64,000 nt of DNA from Athripsodes cinereus (taxonomy: Eukaryota > Arthropoda > Insecta > Trichoptera > Leptoceridae). Under the pieces are notes generated by a model. It was not told the origin of the DNA, did no database searches, and saw only the letters and a program-made list of their open reading frames with translations. Location: positions 14,257,982 to 14,321,981 of the forward strand of contig OX388314.1 of assembly GCA_947579605.1 (NCBI GenBank), written 5' to 3'. Shown here piece after piece: positions 43,471-55,703 of the stretch; within the stretch, counting starts at the first letter, position 1, and each line of letters opens with the position of its first letter. The position numbers and the translations under genes were made by a program.

Positions 43471-45454
43471 TGAGGGCAAAGACAAAAAAACAATGAAAAA
43501 AGCAAATAAGAATGGTTTGAAGTTCCATTGCTTCGGAGGCGAATGTTCTATGAGAACTACACAACCATAAGAGTTTATAATCATCATTTTAATTAAGGCT
43601 TAATCGGTTCAACTTAAACGGTTATTTTTTTAATGAGTATGCTACGTGCAGTTGAGCGCATTAATTGATTTCGACAGGAGATTCTAAGTAAAATAAATAC
43701 CATACCAGATCAATGTTGTTAAAAAATGTATTGTGAATCATGTATGATGAGAGATCGGTTCTGACATGAGGTATGGATGCGGTATTAATATTTCGTTACC
43801 ACAATTAATAATTACTCTCTCTTATAAAATAATAATTGATATTAATCATCACCACATCACCTCGGACCGTATTTTTTTTTAATTGGGTGTTTAAATTAAC
43901 ACAACTAACAGACCACGTACCTACCTATGTAATACACTAAATAGCATTCTGTCAAATAATACGTTGCTGTATTATAACACAGGGCTGCCGTCGTCACTGT
44001 TAAAGAAATACAATAAATTACTAACACTAATATGGCACATAGTACATTTTCAGCTTAACTTTCAACGATTAGGTCAACTTTCCCCTACGGTTGAATACAA
44101 ATTTTAAAAATATAACATACCTACTTTTTACTTTGTGTCTTCCATACAAATCAGACGATATACATTTTATCGAAGTTTCTTTCCGTTTTTGGACCGGAGT
44201 ATAATGAGTATTCACTGTTAATAATATGGAGTTCTTATAGTAGGTATACAAAAGTCGACAAGATCCTAATTTCGTACATGGACATTGGGTATGCTGATTT
44301 CCGTAATGATATGTAAATGAAGTTATACCATGAAAGAAAATATTTTTTTGTATATTATTTTGGTGAATCGACACAAGTATGAGAGGTAATCAATTTCATT
44401 TGATTAATTAACTACATATTCTTAAGTGAAAATAATATAATTATGGATTAAAGACATAAATTAACTTTATTATTATTATTATAATTCTCACTGGTAAAAT
44501 AAAATAATTTATTAACTCATAGGTAAGTCGGCGTCGTAGGATTTTTTCGATAATTTATAATAAATTATGTTAACTGTAAAATTATAATTTTTGTATATTT
44601 TTTTGAATATATTTCGTTCAAAATCTAACCTGTTTTTTTTATAATGGACACTAACTACAATTTAAAAATATGGACAAAGTATTGTTATAGTAATAATATA
44701 TCAAAATGCAACATTGTTGCAACGATGTTTCAAAATTTCATCATAAAATCACATTAATAACAATATCTAGTATGCAAGTGCTCGTACTCAGAATCGTCTA
44801 TATATTATGTGATTTCGAGATAAATACCTAATTAATTTCTTGAAAAATAATATACTAAAAACACTAATTTCATTATTATACCTACTTTTAGCATTTTTAT
44901 ACAAAACTTGCCTTCGAGCCGAGCTGTGTTCAAATACCACGAAGTACTTAACAACTTAATTGCTGGTAATGATATTTTCATAAAAATAAAAAGCAAAAAA
45001 CACCATTCAACTTGTATAAGAGCAATATGGGGTATTTCGCAATTGAAACAAAATGTAAATTGGCATGAAGTTCCATGTAAATTTAAGAATCCTACGGCAA
45101 AAAATATATAAAGCGTTTTTTTTTGTTCATGCACGCATAAAAATGTATATTGCATCTATATACTTTACTCAATAATTATGGCAATGATAAACAGGGTTGT
45201 GTTATGTACAGAAATAATTATATTTTATTTATTTATTTATTCTTCACTGAACATTCATTGCAAATAATTTTATGAAGAAGTGCACTAATATTAAATCAAT
45301 ATACAGATGGTGAGTTCATCGCAAGGGCGTGATTTGTGAATATAATATGTATGATTATTTAATTTTCTATGTGTGATCGTTAGCCAAATGCAAAACATTC
45401 AAGCATTTAAATATCATTGAAAAACACAAACTTAAAGTTTTAAGTATTTTTTCA
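43471..45454. other. AT-rich stretch, nothing recognised
   Basis: Minus-strand frames at 44069-44374 and 44832-45155 have no domain signatures. No repeat recognised. Confidence 0.5.
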
Positions 45455-45477
45455 CTGAGGATGGACGTAGTCCGAAA
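45455..45477 (+). other. Hammerhead-like motif with intact stem II
   Basis: CTGAGGA (45455-45461), T, GGAC-GTA-GTCC, then GAAA (45474-45477). This is the same layout as the motif at 22161, including the extra T after the core box. AGCTTATGAAAATATATAAA follows. Stems I and III are not clear. Confidence 0.35.
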
Positions 45478-47289
45478 AGCTTATGAAAATATATAAACAC
45501 CTTAGGTGAAAGACACAGTGTTTTAATTTAATTTAATCAAACTAAATATTTACGAGTACATAATACAATCTTGAATTTTGCAGAAAAACTAAATTAACGA
45601 AAAATGGATTCTTTCTGGTGGTTCGATATTGATGTACATTATTTATGATTTATTATGGACACAGGGAAATATTTCAAAATATTGGATGTATGTAGGTGTC
45701 CATCAAATAATTTGTAGTATGTCAAGAATTTTTAGAAGATATTTCGGACTATTGGAAATAAAAACCAAATATTAAAAAAATGAAAACATCACTGGAGGGT
45801 ATCACTAAAACTACAATCATTTATTCGATTCTGTATATATATGTATTCAGAAATCGAGTAGATATAGTTTTGGTGTTAATATTTTATCATTTTTGGAGTC
45901 ATTGATTCCCTGCCTTCCGCTGACTAATAATGAGTTGCCACATTTTGCCGTTGTTTTCAGAATGAACTTAATGAAGCACAATTGTCCACTTAACACGGTC
46001 ATTTACGGAATGAGAGTGAATTGTATGAATGTAATACATAGTATAATATGTGTAGCGGTGTATTATTAGTTACCTACTCTGTGTGTTCACTTTTTAACCA
46101 ACTGTAATTTTTTTAAAAGGCGGCATTCGTTAATTGGACTTATAAAATTTTTGTAGTTCTGTCGTTGTTGTAGTAGGAGCGATATTTTTGTGCCGAATCA
46201 CAAAAAAGGGTTAAATTTCGTGTGTAATTCAACTATACCTATTAAACCAATTCATTCAAACGTGGACATTAAAGTAACCGAATAAAAATAAATGTCCGAA
46301 ACTAACTGCAGACGCCTTGTCATTGTGGAAACCTCAAATTGAAGTTGACGAATAAAAGTTTTTTCTTTATCAAACTGCGTTGTATCATAATTATTATTTT
46401 GAAATTGTTCACAACAAAACCAAAATAAGTTATTTAAGATTATAGGTCGTTTTATTTTTTTACCTAATTGAAATGATTTTGTTCGTTAGAAACATTACGT
46501 CTGATAAAAATCTTTAAATTATCGTAATGTTCATTCACGATAAAATAATGACACATAACAATATCAAACTGCTCTTTATATTAAAGATACCTATGTACAT
46601 TAAATTTACTGCGTTTCTTAACAAATGTAGAATAAAAATTATATCTACTAAATATCAAATAACCTTGCAATTTGCAGCTGTTTCAGTTAGCCGTTCTGGT
46701 AATTAGGATTATTTACTCGACGAAATTACTAACGAAAATAATCAACTTTTTATGGAAATGATAAAATTATAAGTTTTCTTATAATTATTCAAACATTTCA
46801 CAAATATTTGTAATCAAGATAAGAATCAACTAACACACACATTCAGCATACTTATTATTCACATCATAATCATTTTGAGTCTTTGATAAGAAACTGACGC
46901 TGCTGCAAACGGATTTCCTTCCTGTGTTGTGTTTCTGTTTTTTGTTTAATATTTCACTACAAATCTAGAATATATTTTTGATTTAATTTTTGTGTATAAA
47001 AATTGATTGCACTCTTTAAACATGTATTGTGTACCAATGATAACCTTTTGATATTACTACAAACTGTTTTGGTTTATTTACTATTTAATTTATACAGATT
47101 AACTCTTTGTTTGCAAGAAATAAAATAAAACATCCACTGAAGTTATTACGAAAACAACGCGACTATTATAAATATGTAGTTTTATAACTGATATTTTGCG
47201 AAGATATAGTAAGTATTATACTTATATTATAGTATAATCGTCGGCGGTCATTGTGTGAAGATAATAATAACGTACGGTATATACTTACC
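45478..47289. other. AT-rich stretch, nothing recognised
   Basis: No gene seen. Confidence 0.5.
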
Positions 47290-47291
47290 TA

Positions 47292-47966
47292 CGTCGTAGT
47301 CATTTTGAAGAATCCGTCCGTTAACAAACGGCGGGCGATTTATAAAATGACAAAAGAGTATAATTCAGACATTTTACAATTTGCCGATGAATTTTACAAA
47401 ATGACTAGTCAAATTGTAAAATAATAGTTCCATTTCTCACTATCACTTAAAGCAAGCTGCATACTAAAACAAAATCATGGCGGGGTACAAGACAGGATTG
47501 CACGGAAGAGAGTCGTGTCAGAGATAGTAGTGATGGTGAACAATATGTGCAGAAATAACTCAATAATTATTACCTAAAAAATCATATGGATGAAGAGACA
47601 ATAGTTTTGAGTAAAAAAGTTCAGTATTGACATTTAAAAATACTATAAAGGATTTCGCCAGTAATTTATTGTAGTTATTATTAACTAAAACTTAACATTT
47701 TGTCTAGTCATTTTATAAAATGACTCGGCAAATTGTAATTTTCAAATTCAAATTCAATATTTTTATTAAAATAAAATTTACAATTCAATAACATTACATA
47801 CACACCTTATTACTAAAAAAAAACACATTTATTACATATTTGACCCTCAAAATTGAGCAGTGCTCGTGCTTTGAGGGTTTAATGCCTGAATAATATTTAT
47901 ACTTTTGTCATTTTAAAAAACGCCTACCGTTTATAAATGAACGGATTCTACAATATGACGACGACA
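47292..47966. mobile_element. DNA transposon remnant with ~70-bp inverted termini
   Basis: The left end CGTCGTAGTCATTTTGAAGA, ATCCGTCCGTTAACAAACGG and ATAAAATGACAAAAGAGTAT aligns with the reverse complement of the right end (TGTCGTCGTCATATTGTAGA, ATCCGTTCATTTATAAACGG, TTAAAATGACAAAAGTAT). I judge this to be about 80% identity. A second, inner inverted pair (ACAATTTGCCGA / TCGGCAAATTGT) lies at about 47376-47387 and 47732-47743. TA flanks both ends (47290-47291 and 47967-47968). No transposase frame. Superfamily unassigned. Confidence 0.65.
47744..47895 (-). mobile_element. Nested retroposon 3' end
   Basis: Sits between the inner and outer right termini of the 47292 element and breaks its symmetry. 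In sense it carries CAATTTTGAGGGTCAAATAT, AATAAATGTG and a TTGAATTTGAATTTGAAAA tail, the look of a LINE/SINE 3' end. The family was not identified. Confidence 0.4.
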
Positions 47967-48938
47967 TATTCACTACATCTCACACATGGTAAGTGAAATA
48001 AAAGTTTATCTTTTCGATTTTATACACCCGTTTATCTTGATCATGCATCGTTAAAAATCCATTTATTGTCCATTTAAATTCTGTATCACTTTAACAATAA
48101 TATGTTGTTGTGTAGTATGATTCATTCAATCAAACTCATCGTTGATTAATCTCACTCGTCTTTGTAAGATCCTCAGCCGTTATAATGACTTCTTATCTTA
48201 AGTTTTCAGGCATTAAGTCGAACAGTTTAATATTATGCTTATAGTGTGTATCGTGGTATGACGTATCATTTGTAATTAATGTAGGTACCTACAATTAAAA
48301 CTAGGCCGTATTCATAGCTCTTAATCACTACTTATACTCGTACCTATACTAATTCACATGATTGTTATCTTAATTAAGGTTACTTATACCTCATAGGTAT
48401 ACAGAAAACAGGATTTGTGAAGAGCTTCGGGCATTTAATTTTATTAACGACTCTCTTTCTTTCTCTCTCAACGTTAACGATTGTATATTTAAGCTCTAAA
48501 GCTTTTTATTCAAAACGCCGTGAGTGGAAATGATTATATGTATTTTAAATGCATTTACTTACGAGTATAAAACAAAGAGATGGAAAGATAGCTGGTCCTC
48601 AGGGTCATAAGAGGGAATCACTTCCGAAACAACAGATCGATGATCTATCACACGAGGGAGAAGAAGAAGAAGATAAAACAATTCTGTTTGGAGCTTTCAT
48701 TTCCGCATATTTATTTATTTATTTATTTTATTCTTCTTGCACATCATCATTCATATAACAAATAAAATAAAGCAATATACACAAGAAAAAATGTGATGAT
48801 GTGCAGTGGCGAGATTATCACTATATAGTGATTTCTTCCATCTAACCACGTACACGTAGAAATAACGTTTGTCAAAAGTGCGGCAACTTTTTTTGTCATA
48901 TTCTGATCTGTTTACTGATCATAATTTTATAAAAATAC
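47967..48938. other. AT-rich stretch, nothing recognised
   Basis: No gene seen. TTTATTTATTTATTTATTTT at 48711-48730. Confidence 0.5.
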
Positions 48939-49092
48939 AATATATTTATTTATCGTGTCGAAACGAAGAAAAAAGTACTGTGCGAAACGCAAAGCACGTG
49001 GAGATGCGTCAAAAATATCCTCCGTATATATGCATATGACAGGGCACAATGGACACTCCAACAAGTGTGGCATAGTCTGTGCTGCACAGAAA
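48939..49092 (-). pseudogene. LINE family E, decayed 3' copy
   Basis: The minus strand encodes AAQTMPHLLECPLCPVIC, then EDIFDASPRALRFAQY, colinear with 36530-36660 (AAQTMPHLLECPLCPVTC, EDIFDASPPAVRFAQY) with few changes. AAATAAATA follows the stop. It starts abruptly at CACAGACTATGCC, so the copy is about 150 bp. TACAATA-type repeats flank it (about 48935 and 49095) but are too AT-rich to prove a duplication. Confidence 0.8.
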
Positions 49093-49764
49093 ATATACAA
49101 TAATATTTGCAACACATATAAAATAATATAAAATTTTCAGGTATTTTTTTTTTTAACTATAAAATATAAATTAAATGAATTAAATAAAAAACAAAATAAA
49201 ATAAAAAACTATAAAAAATTAAATATATAAATATATTGTTTTAGGTCACAGAGTGTCCAAGATGATTAGAATATTTTATGGCTTGTGTTTCCTTCGAGAG
49301 GATCTTCTGAGTCGATTGTATACCATCTTCCTTTTTACGACAAGTTTTACTTACAATTTCTACTTGCTGTACTTTGAAAACGTTTTATTCTCTCCGCTTT
49401 ATTATTATTTTTATTATTGAAGAATGGCATTAATTAATTCCAAATGTTTTTACTCGTTCATTTACCAATAAAACACAAAAATGTTGACAGTGGCATTACA
49501 CGAGATCCATAAATATTTTAACTTACCAATTTAACTTCTCTTTAACTCGGAAGATAACGTGATTAGGAGTCATTTTAGAACAATGGAAATACTACACTAA
49601 CTTAACAGCATTGGCGTTACAAGGAAGGAGAAAATTCATGAAAACCCTGTTGGTTTCTTAAAATAAATAATAACTATATATTTTATTTTAATTATTTCAA
49701 ATACTTATAAATTTATTTAAAGTTTAATTTATCGACCGACGGTTCTTGGTGGAAGTTCATATTA
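49093..49764. other. AT-rich stretch, nothing recognised
   Basis: Long (A/T)-only runs at 49135-49235. No gene. Confidence 0.5.
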
Positions 49765-49866
49765 ATAATTTTTAAAATGAAACACGATATACCTATAGTT
49801 ATTCCACTATTGACTCATAGTGGAATAGTGGAAATACTATATATCGTGTTTCATTTTAAAAATTAT
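49765..49866. repeat. Inverted repeat / hairpin, ~46-bp arms
   Basis: ATAATTTTTAAAATGAAACA, CGATATA at 49765-49791 is perfectly repeated in reverse at 49840-49866. An inner ATTCCACTAT/ATAGTGGAAT pair surrounds a 6-nt loop TGACTC. The right arm has a duplicated TCCACTAT segment. Confidence 0.8.
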
Positions 49867-50587
49867 AAATTTAATTATTTCATATTATTTTGCAATGCAA
49901 ATCACAGAAGACGGGAATGCTCGACATGAAAATTCAATAATTTCAATGAAAAAGTAGTTAATTCCAATTAATAATTTGTATCAATTTGATACTAACAAAA
50001 TCTAATACCACATTTTGTGTATATTTTATTTATTTAAAATAAATTATGAATCTCTAATTGACATGCTTCAGAAAGTTTATAAGGAATATTCAACGATGAA
50101 ATCATCTAGAAGGTTTATCTCACAAATATTAAATAAATATGTAAAATATTTTTTAATAGAAATTTGCATAAAACATATATTATTCATATTAGGAGATACG
50201 TTAAATTTTATTACCATTTCAAAGTCAGGAATAAAAATAAATAGTGTTTTTGACCCGAGGGCTGTGATCAAATAGTCAAAAAGATGACGATACCAAGTGA
50301 ACTAGACCATCATACGAATCATCGAATTGATGAAAACCAAACAAACTCTTAAAGAAATTGTATTTCAAATGGATACAAACATCTGAAAAAAAACTGAAGA
50401 ATAAAATTATGAATTATGAGCATTAATATCAAAGATGCTTTACAAGGATAAGACTGCACTTTTGACCTAAATACATGAAAAATATGCTTTCCGTCGAAAA
50501 TATGCGATAAGGTTTATATTTCTATGTAAAAAAAAAGACCAACCACGTGAGACAGCAAGTCTTAGAGTGGTGTCTCTTTCACATGTT
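49867..50587. other. AT-rich stretch, nothing recognised
   Basis: An 86-codon plus frame at 50015-50275 shows no known domain. Confidence 0.45.
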
Positions 50588-51065
50588 TGTACTATAGGTA
50601 CTATACTATACTATACCCTCACGCCTTGTACCAAGTGGGGTAGGCAGAGAGAACGGAACGCCAAACAGATCTATCTTTACACACTTCCTTCGCTTCCTCC
50701 ACATTCATACAGTTTCTCATAAACGCATGTCGGTTCCTCTTACTCAACACGCGGCCGTGCTTGAGAATTTGATCCACGTGAACAAGTTACATGGATCTCG
50801 GACGCCTGCGTTTCCTCACACCCTTTCTTTCAGACAAGTATATCCTCTTTGTCATTCTTACCTCGTTCATTCGTTCAACATGTCTAAACCACCGTAGTTT
50901 ATTCACGCGTATTCTGTCCACCACACTCTTCTTGCATCTGCTCATTCTTCTAATATCCTCATTCACTCTATCACGCAGCGTTTTACCAACCATTCTTACC
51001 GACGATCGCTCGATCTCCACTGCATTTATTCCACTTTCGTCCTTCTTCAGCCACTTGTTTGCACT
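50588..51065 (-). pseudogene. LINE family F, C-terminal RT-ORF and 3' end
   Basis: The minus strand encodes EIERSSVRMVGKTLRDRVNE, DIRRMSRCKKSVVDRIRVNK, LRWFRHVERMNEVRMTKRIY, then RRRRPRS. The LRWFGHVERM...R..KRIY tail is a hallmark of insect endonuclease-RT LINEs; here G is R. The frame then breaks and continues as the 3' untranslated end with CTCTGCCTACCCCACTTGG, GGCGTGAGGG and a TATAGTATAGTATAGTAC tail. The family is shared with 3512. Dead copy. Confidence 0.8.
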
Positions 51066-51624
51066 ATATATAATTACAGTAATCTATCTCTGGTGGCACG
51101 GTTTTTAATGGAAGTGCACAGTCTTGTAATGTATTATGTCTATATTTTGTATGAAGGTATGTTTATAAATGTAGTGAGTGAACTGATTGTGCGATATTTC
51201 GTAGTGACAAACATAGAATGTTTTCAAAATTGGTTACATAATGTACTCGTATTTTTTTTGTATGGCAATACACTCAATATATTTGAGAATAAAAAACAAT
51301 AGTTTATACATGGCTGTGCTGTTAATTTAAGCAATCCTGTTACTTCACTGTCAAGCAACACTTTTCTAGTGAATACTTTGTAAAATTTACATTTATATTC
51401 GCGTAAATAAGTATTATCTGGCAATAATTATATTATGCAAGAATTTCGTTGTCAAAGATAACATTAAAACAAATCCCTTGGAAAGTGTTGCTTTACACGA
51501 ATATACTGTCCCGTTTTACCTACTAATTCACCTTGTTACTTTTTATAAATTTGTTAGATGTTTTAAAAGTTCAGGATATTTTGACGACACTGACACTAGA
51601 CACAAATGTCAAAACTAGTTTCAA
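51066..51624. other. AT-rich stretch, nothing recognised
   Basis: No gene seen. Confidence 0.5.
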
Positions 51625-51850
51625 TAATAATAATAATAATAAAAATCTTTATTGTACTAAAAAATTAAACAGTAGGAAAAAATACGTCAAACATTATAAT
51701 TACATGACAAATAAATTTGTGCAATGGGCGAGTTTATCGCAGAAGCGCGAAAGCGCGTCTATTGTACGAGCACTTTATAAGAACTGTCTAAATGGAAGTG
51801 ATAGTGATCTAGAATGTAACCAGCATTTTCTTAAGAAGGTGCAGTAGCTA
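51625..51850 (-). mobile_element. LINE family G, 3' end with covarying hairpin
   Basis: In sense it reads CGCGCTTCTGCGATAAACTC, GCCCATTGCACAAATTTATT and ends in AAAGATTTTTATTATTATTA. The stem TCGC/GCGA replaces the TTGC/GCAA of the 42009 copy, a paired change that keeps the hairpin. CTCGCC follows in both. Confidence 0.65.
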
Positions 51851-52077
51851 AGAAAACTTTGTTTCAACTGCACTGTTAACTGTATGGACTTTTTATTGGT
51901 CTCACTTTCAAAATATAGTTTTTTGGTATAACACACAAAATTTCTATACTGCTGACACCATTTTATTTAGTTTAATTTCAAGGAATTCTTATGATCTCTA
52001 CCCGTGATACGTGGACTGAGTTTTCGAGTGTCTTCTAAAAGGCATGTATTTGTAATACATCACGCTTTAAGACATTA

Positions 52078-52212
52078 AGGCTAAGTTCACATGTAACGCG
52101 CGATAACGCGCGTTAACGCGCGTTCATGTGAACGGTTGTATGGTAAATCTAAGGATCTCTAGACGCGCGATTCAAAAACGCGCGTTAAAATTTTGCCATG
52201 TGAACATAGCCT
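52078..52212. mobile_element. 135-bp MITE, Harbinger-like termini
   Basis: The left end AGGCTAAGTTCACATG and the reversed right end AGGCTATGTTCACATG differ at one base in 16. The interior is rich in CGCGCGTTAACGCGCG. The GGC(C/T).(A/G)GTTCACA pattern recalls PIF/Harbinger MITEs. The flanks are TTA on the left and TAT on the right, so a perfect 3-bp duplication is not shown. No coding capacity. Confidence 0.7.
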
Positions 52213-52219
52213 TATGTAT

Positions 52220-52348
52220 TCAGATTAGCGATTAAGTATGCCACCTATCCTAAATGTCGTTACATTTATTGGCATAGAAAGGTTAAACTGCATGTTCATT
52301 ACAGTTAGTACGCTGACTACCTCACTTATGGGAGGCTGCCTGACAGTA
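52220..52348 (+). repeat. CGGCAT dispersed repeat, copy
   Basis: TTAGCGATTAAGTATGCCAC, CTATCCTAAATGTCGTTAC, TATTGGCATAGAAAGG, AACTGCATGTTCATTACAG and TGACTACCTCACTTATGGG are the reverse-orientation family words. The end box is decayed to GGGAGGCTGCCTGACAGTA. Confidence 0.65.
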
Positions 52349-52505
52349 TCAATGGATGGACTTCAAGGGGGGGGGGGGGCAGCTTCCCACTTCGGTGACA
52401 GTTTAGTATAATTTTCCCATACTTAAATGCCAATTTTATTTACGGGGGGGGGAGGGGGCAGTCGCCTCAGTTCACCCCCCTCCGTCTTGGTTATGCCCAT
52501 GATAG
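52349..52505. mobile_element. Poly-G-ended MITE-like element, copy 2
   Basis: The left end CTTCAA is followed by 14 G. The right end, reversed, reads CATGGGCATAACCAAGACGG, AGGGGGG. Internal runs of G occur at 52445-52460. It shares an internal block with 6415-6752. The termini recall hAT-type CAGGGGCGTAACC. No 8-bp duplication seen. Confidence 0.45.
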
Positions 52506-55500
52506 AGATATCGAGTGATAAGGAAGTTAAACTTGTATCTCGGCATCGCCATCTTTGAGGAATACATACTTCGACACGCGGTCTATAGTGTCGCCGTGTA
52601 TTCTACCTTAAAACAAAGTGGCTAATTCGTCACGGACATTTTATGAAAATTGAAGGCAATAATGGTCAATCCATCAAATATATACCTACTGAATATTTTA
52701 AGACCAATAATTCATGTAGGTTATAAAAAAAAGTTATTGCATAATTTAGTTAGGTATAAAACATGGTAAACATGTAAAAATATTCTTAAGAACTATTAAA
52801 TAACGTAGTTTCGTTGGAATTATCGAGAGGGCTTTTTGTTTTGCCGGACCCTGTTCCATGAAATCACCTACAAGCACCACTGAAGTACAACCAATCTATA
52901 AAGCTTCAAGAGAAACTTAAAGATTGGACTATTTATCAACGCCATTGAGACGGTCTTAAAACTATGAAACGGCGTCAAAGCAAGATGCTTTGCAGTCATC
53001 ACTATTGGATCGTGTAAAATTATATTTATCAATAGATGTATGTAATTAAAAACCAAACCAGATACAACTATTAAAACTGCGAAAACGTTAATTACAAGAT
53101 ATAAATTAGCAGAAAGAAATATAAAATGAAGGAGTTATCTTAATTCCATTCATTAACATTTTATAGAACAAGTATCTTAATATTAACGAAACATCGTGTT
53201 AAATTTTAATTTCATCAGTGATGTGTTAGAATGTTTCCACGTCTTAGATTTATATAGAACAAAAAAATATTAGAATTAAATTCTACACCTTTTCTAGGAC
53301 TGTTAAAATACTCGTTGTTGTCATTCAACTCCTTTTATGAATCGTAAATTGTATTATTAAGTTGAATAAAATTAACAGTCAGGTAACTTTTAAAAGCAAT
53401 TAAAACAAATCGTAAATGTCCTACAACCGTTGTTTATATGGTCATATAATCTAATCAGTTATAATTTCGTACGAATCATGATGCTATAAAAAAATTATCA
53501 ATTTGTTTATCACAAGACATGAAATGTTATGTTTATAAATGTGAACTTAATGCAGTAAAAAAGTTGAAAATTTACATTACAAAGCATATTCAATAACCTG
53601 TATGATTATACAAAAGGAGCTGCATGGGACTAATTTTAAATAATTGTAGAAGCCCTGATTTTTTAGGGTTATTCATAAAGTTTGCCTTTTATTTATAGAA
53701 GATTATTGACAGCAAACTAATGAAACAATCGCTACTGGTACATTGTTTGAATTATAAGCGAAGAATGCAGTTGTGGTATGAACAACAAAAGAAGAACAGT
53801 TTGAAACTAAAATCAAATTTTATTGCCACATTTAGTTGTCTACGCAATGGATTAGATTGATATGTAAATATGTCTGTAATTGTTTAGATTAGAAATACAA
53901 AAAAAAATCGTTGACCACTGGCCCTGGTATAGTTATTATAATATTAATTCAAGAAAGCTATAAATTAAAGTGATGGAAGTCAAGGTAGTTTTTATAATAA
54001 TCAAACGGGATTAAAATGAAATATAATCAGAGATGAACATCTGAATATTTATTACGCATAATATTCCTATTATTTACATTATTAAACATTTTTATTTATA
54101 TGCTTTTTAGGAATATTTGATATCCATACCCGTAAATGTCATCGTAAATAATCAAGTATTGACATTTATTATTTTCAATCTGAGATAAAATACATATACG
54201 TGTGATAGACTTTTTATCATTTGTCTGATATTTATTAAAGAAAACCATAATGTGGCATAAAATCACGATGATTTTACATAAATTTCCCCTACCTACGTGC
54301 ACTTCCATAGCAGCGTTTCATAAAATTCTCGATAATATATCATACGATATGAATCTCGTGTAAATTTTGGAGGTTTATTTAAATTTTTCAAATGTATTTC
54401 GCGCATGTTTTATATTAAGAGGTTTGCAAATAAATAAAATATATTTTCTAGTTTACCATTTGGTTAGAAAGATGGAAGAAAATATATTATTATATAAATA
54501 CGTAATCAATATTGAAGGACACCCACCGACCACCCGGAAAGCTCAATATTCTGGGGGGGAGCATTTATCCGAAATTCTACACTTAGCGAATCTTGTACAT
54601 CCCCTACGGGTTAGAGAGGGTTTCCAGTTTCCTAGAGATCGCTAAAGGGCAAAAGATCATGAATATACTCTTAAGAAAATATATAGCATACTAGTTCACT
54701 AGTCATAGGTATTTTCTTAACTCATATTCTTGATTAATTTTTAATTAAATATTTATCTTCAATTAAAACAACATTTTCTCAGGCCTACTGGTCCATTAGC
54801 TTTAGTTGGTTGTATTAAAATCAATTCAATGTGGATGATGGGTTTTGAAAGAGACATTTATTATGTACAAAGTAATTTTTAAGTATTTTTACTAATAAAC
54901 GATGGAGATATTTTTACCCCACTAAATAAAGATACATTTCGAAATACTTACCAATTTAATTCTTAATACTATCACACTTTATTCTTTTGAATTGGTAGTA
55001 AATGAAAAAGTATATTATTTTTAATAGTTAATGTCGTCATTAAACACGAGTTTTTGGATAATTATAAATATACAATAATTAAAATAAACGTTTCAATGAC
55101 CGTCCAAGGGCTATACTCATATACAGTAACGGAAACACTAGATCTATATTTTTAAAACTGATCTAGGCACACCTACATTATTTTTTCTCAGTATTAATAT
55201 ATTCATAATAACTATACGATGAATAAAAAAATAAATTAAGTTTTTATATTTAAATAGCATTATTTTTAACGCATTACAATTTTAAATAATGAAATTGTGA
55301 AGAATGAATTTATACGAAGGTTGGCACAGATTAAGATAGGTATAAAACATAGCACATAATACTCAAAATCATAAAGGTAAGAGATAAAACATACAAATTA
55401 CATGAATTATGAAAATATATTGATGATTTTATCAAAATTGTTTATGTAACTATTTATTAAAAAAAGGTGTTAGAAGATCGGAATGTTAAATAACAATACG

Positions 55501-55567
55501 TAGGAAAATTTAATAGTAAACTGACATTACATTTTTCGATGGAAAAAATGAAGACATTTTACATCTC
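52506..55567. other. AT-rich stretch, mostly featureless
   Basis: No gene supported. A GC-richer island at 54520-54640 (CACCCACCGACCACCCGG; GGGGGGGAGC; CATCCCCTACGGG) lies in a 92-codon frame but shows no known motif. It may be a fragment of an unrecognised repeat. Confidence 0.45.
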
Positions 55568-55703
55568 AAAATCAGCGATGAGGATTGCCACCCATTCTGA
55601 AAATCTTATTTTTTTGTTGGCACGGAGAGGATAGCCTGCATGTTTATTATGTGCAGCTGGTCTGCTGGATACCTCACTTGTGGCTTATGCCGTGATGGTG
55701 TAA
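55568..55703 (+). repeat. CGGCAT dispersed repeat, copy
   Basis: AATCAGCGATGAGGATTGCC, ACCCATTCTGAAAATCTT, TTGGCACGGAGAGGATAGCC, TGCATGTTTATTATGTGCAG, CTGGTCTGCTGGATACCTCA, CTTGTGG, GCCGTGATGGTG. One of the best-preserved copies; it reads with the common end at the right. Confidence 0.8.
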
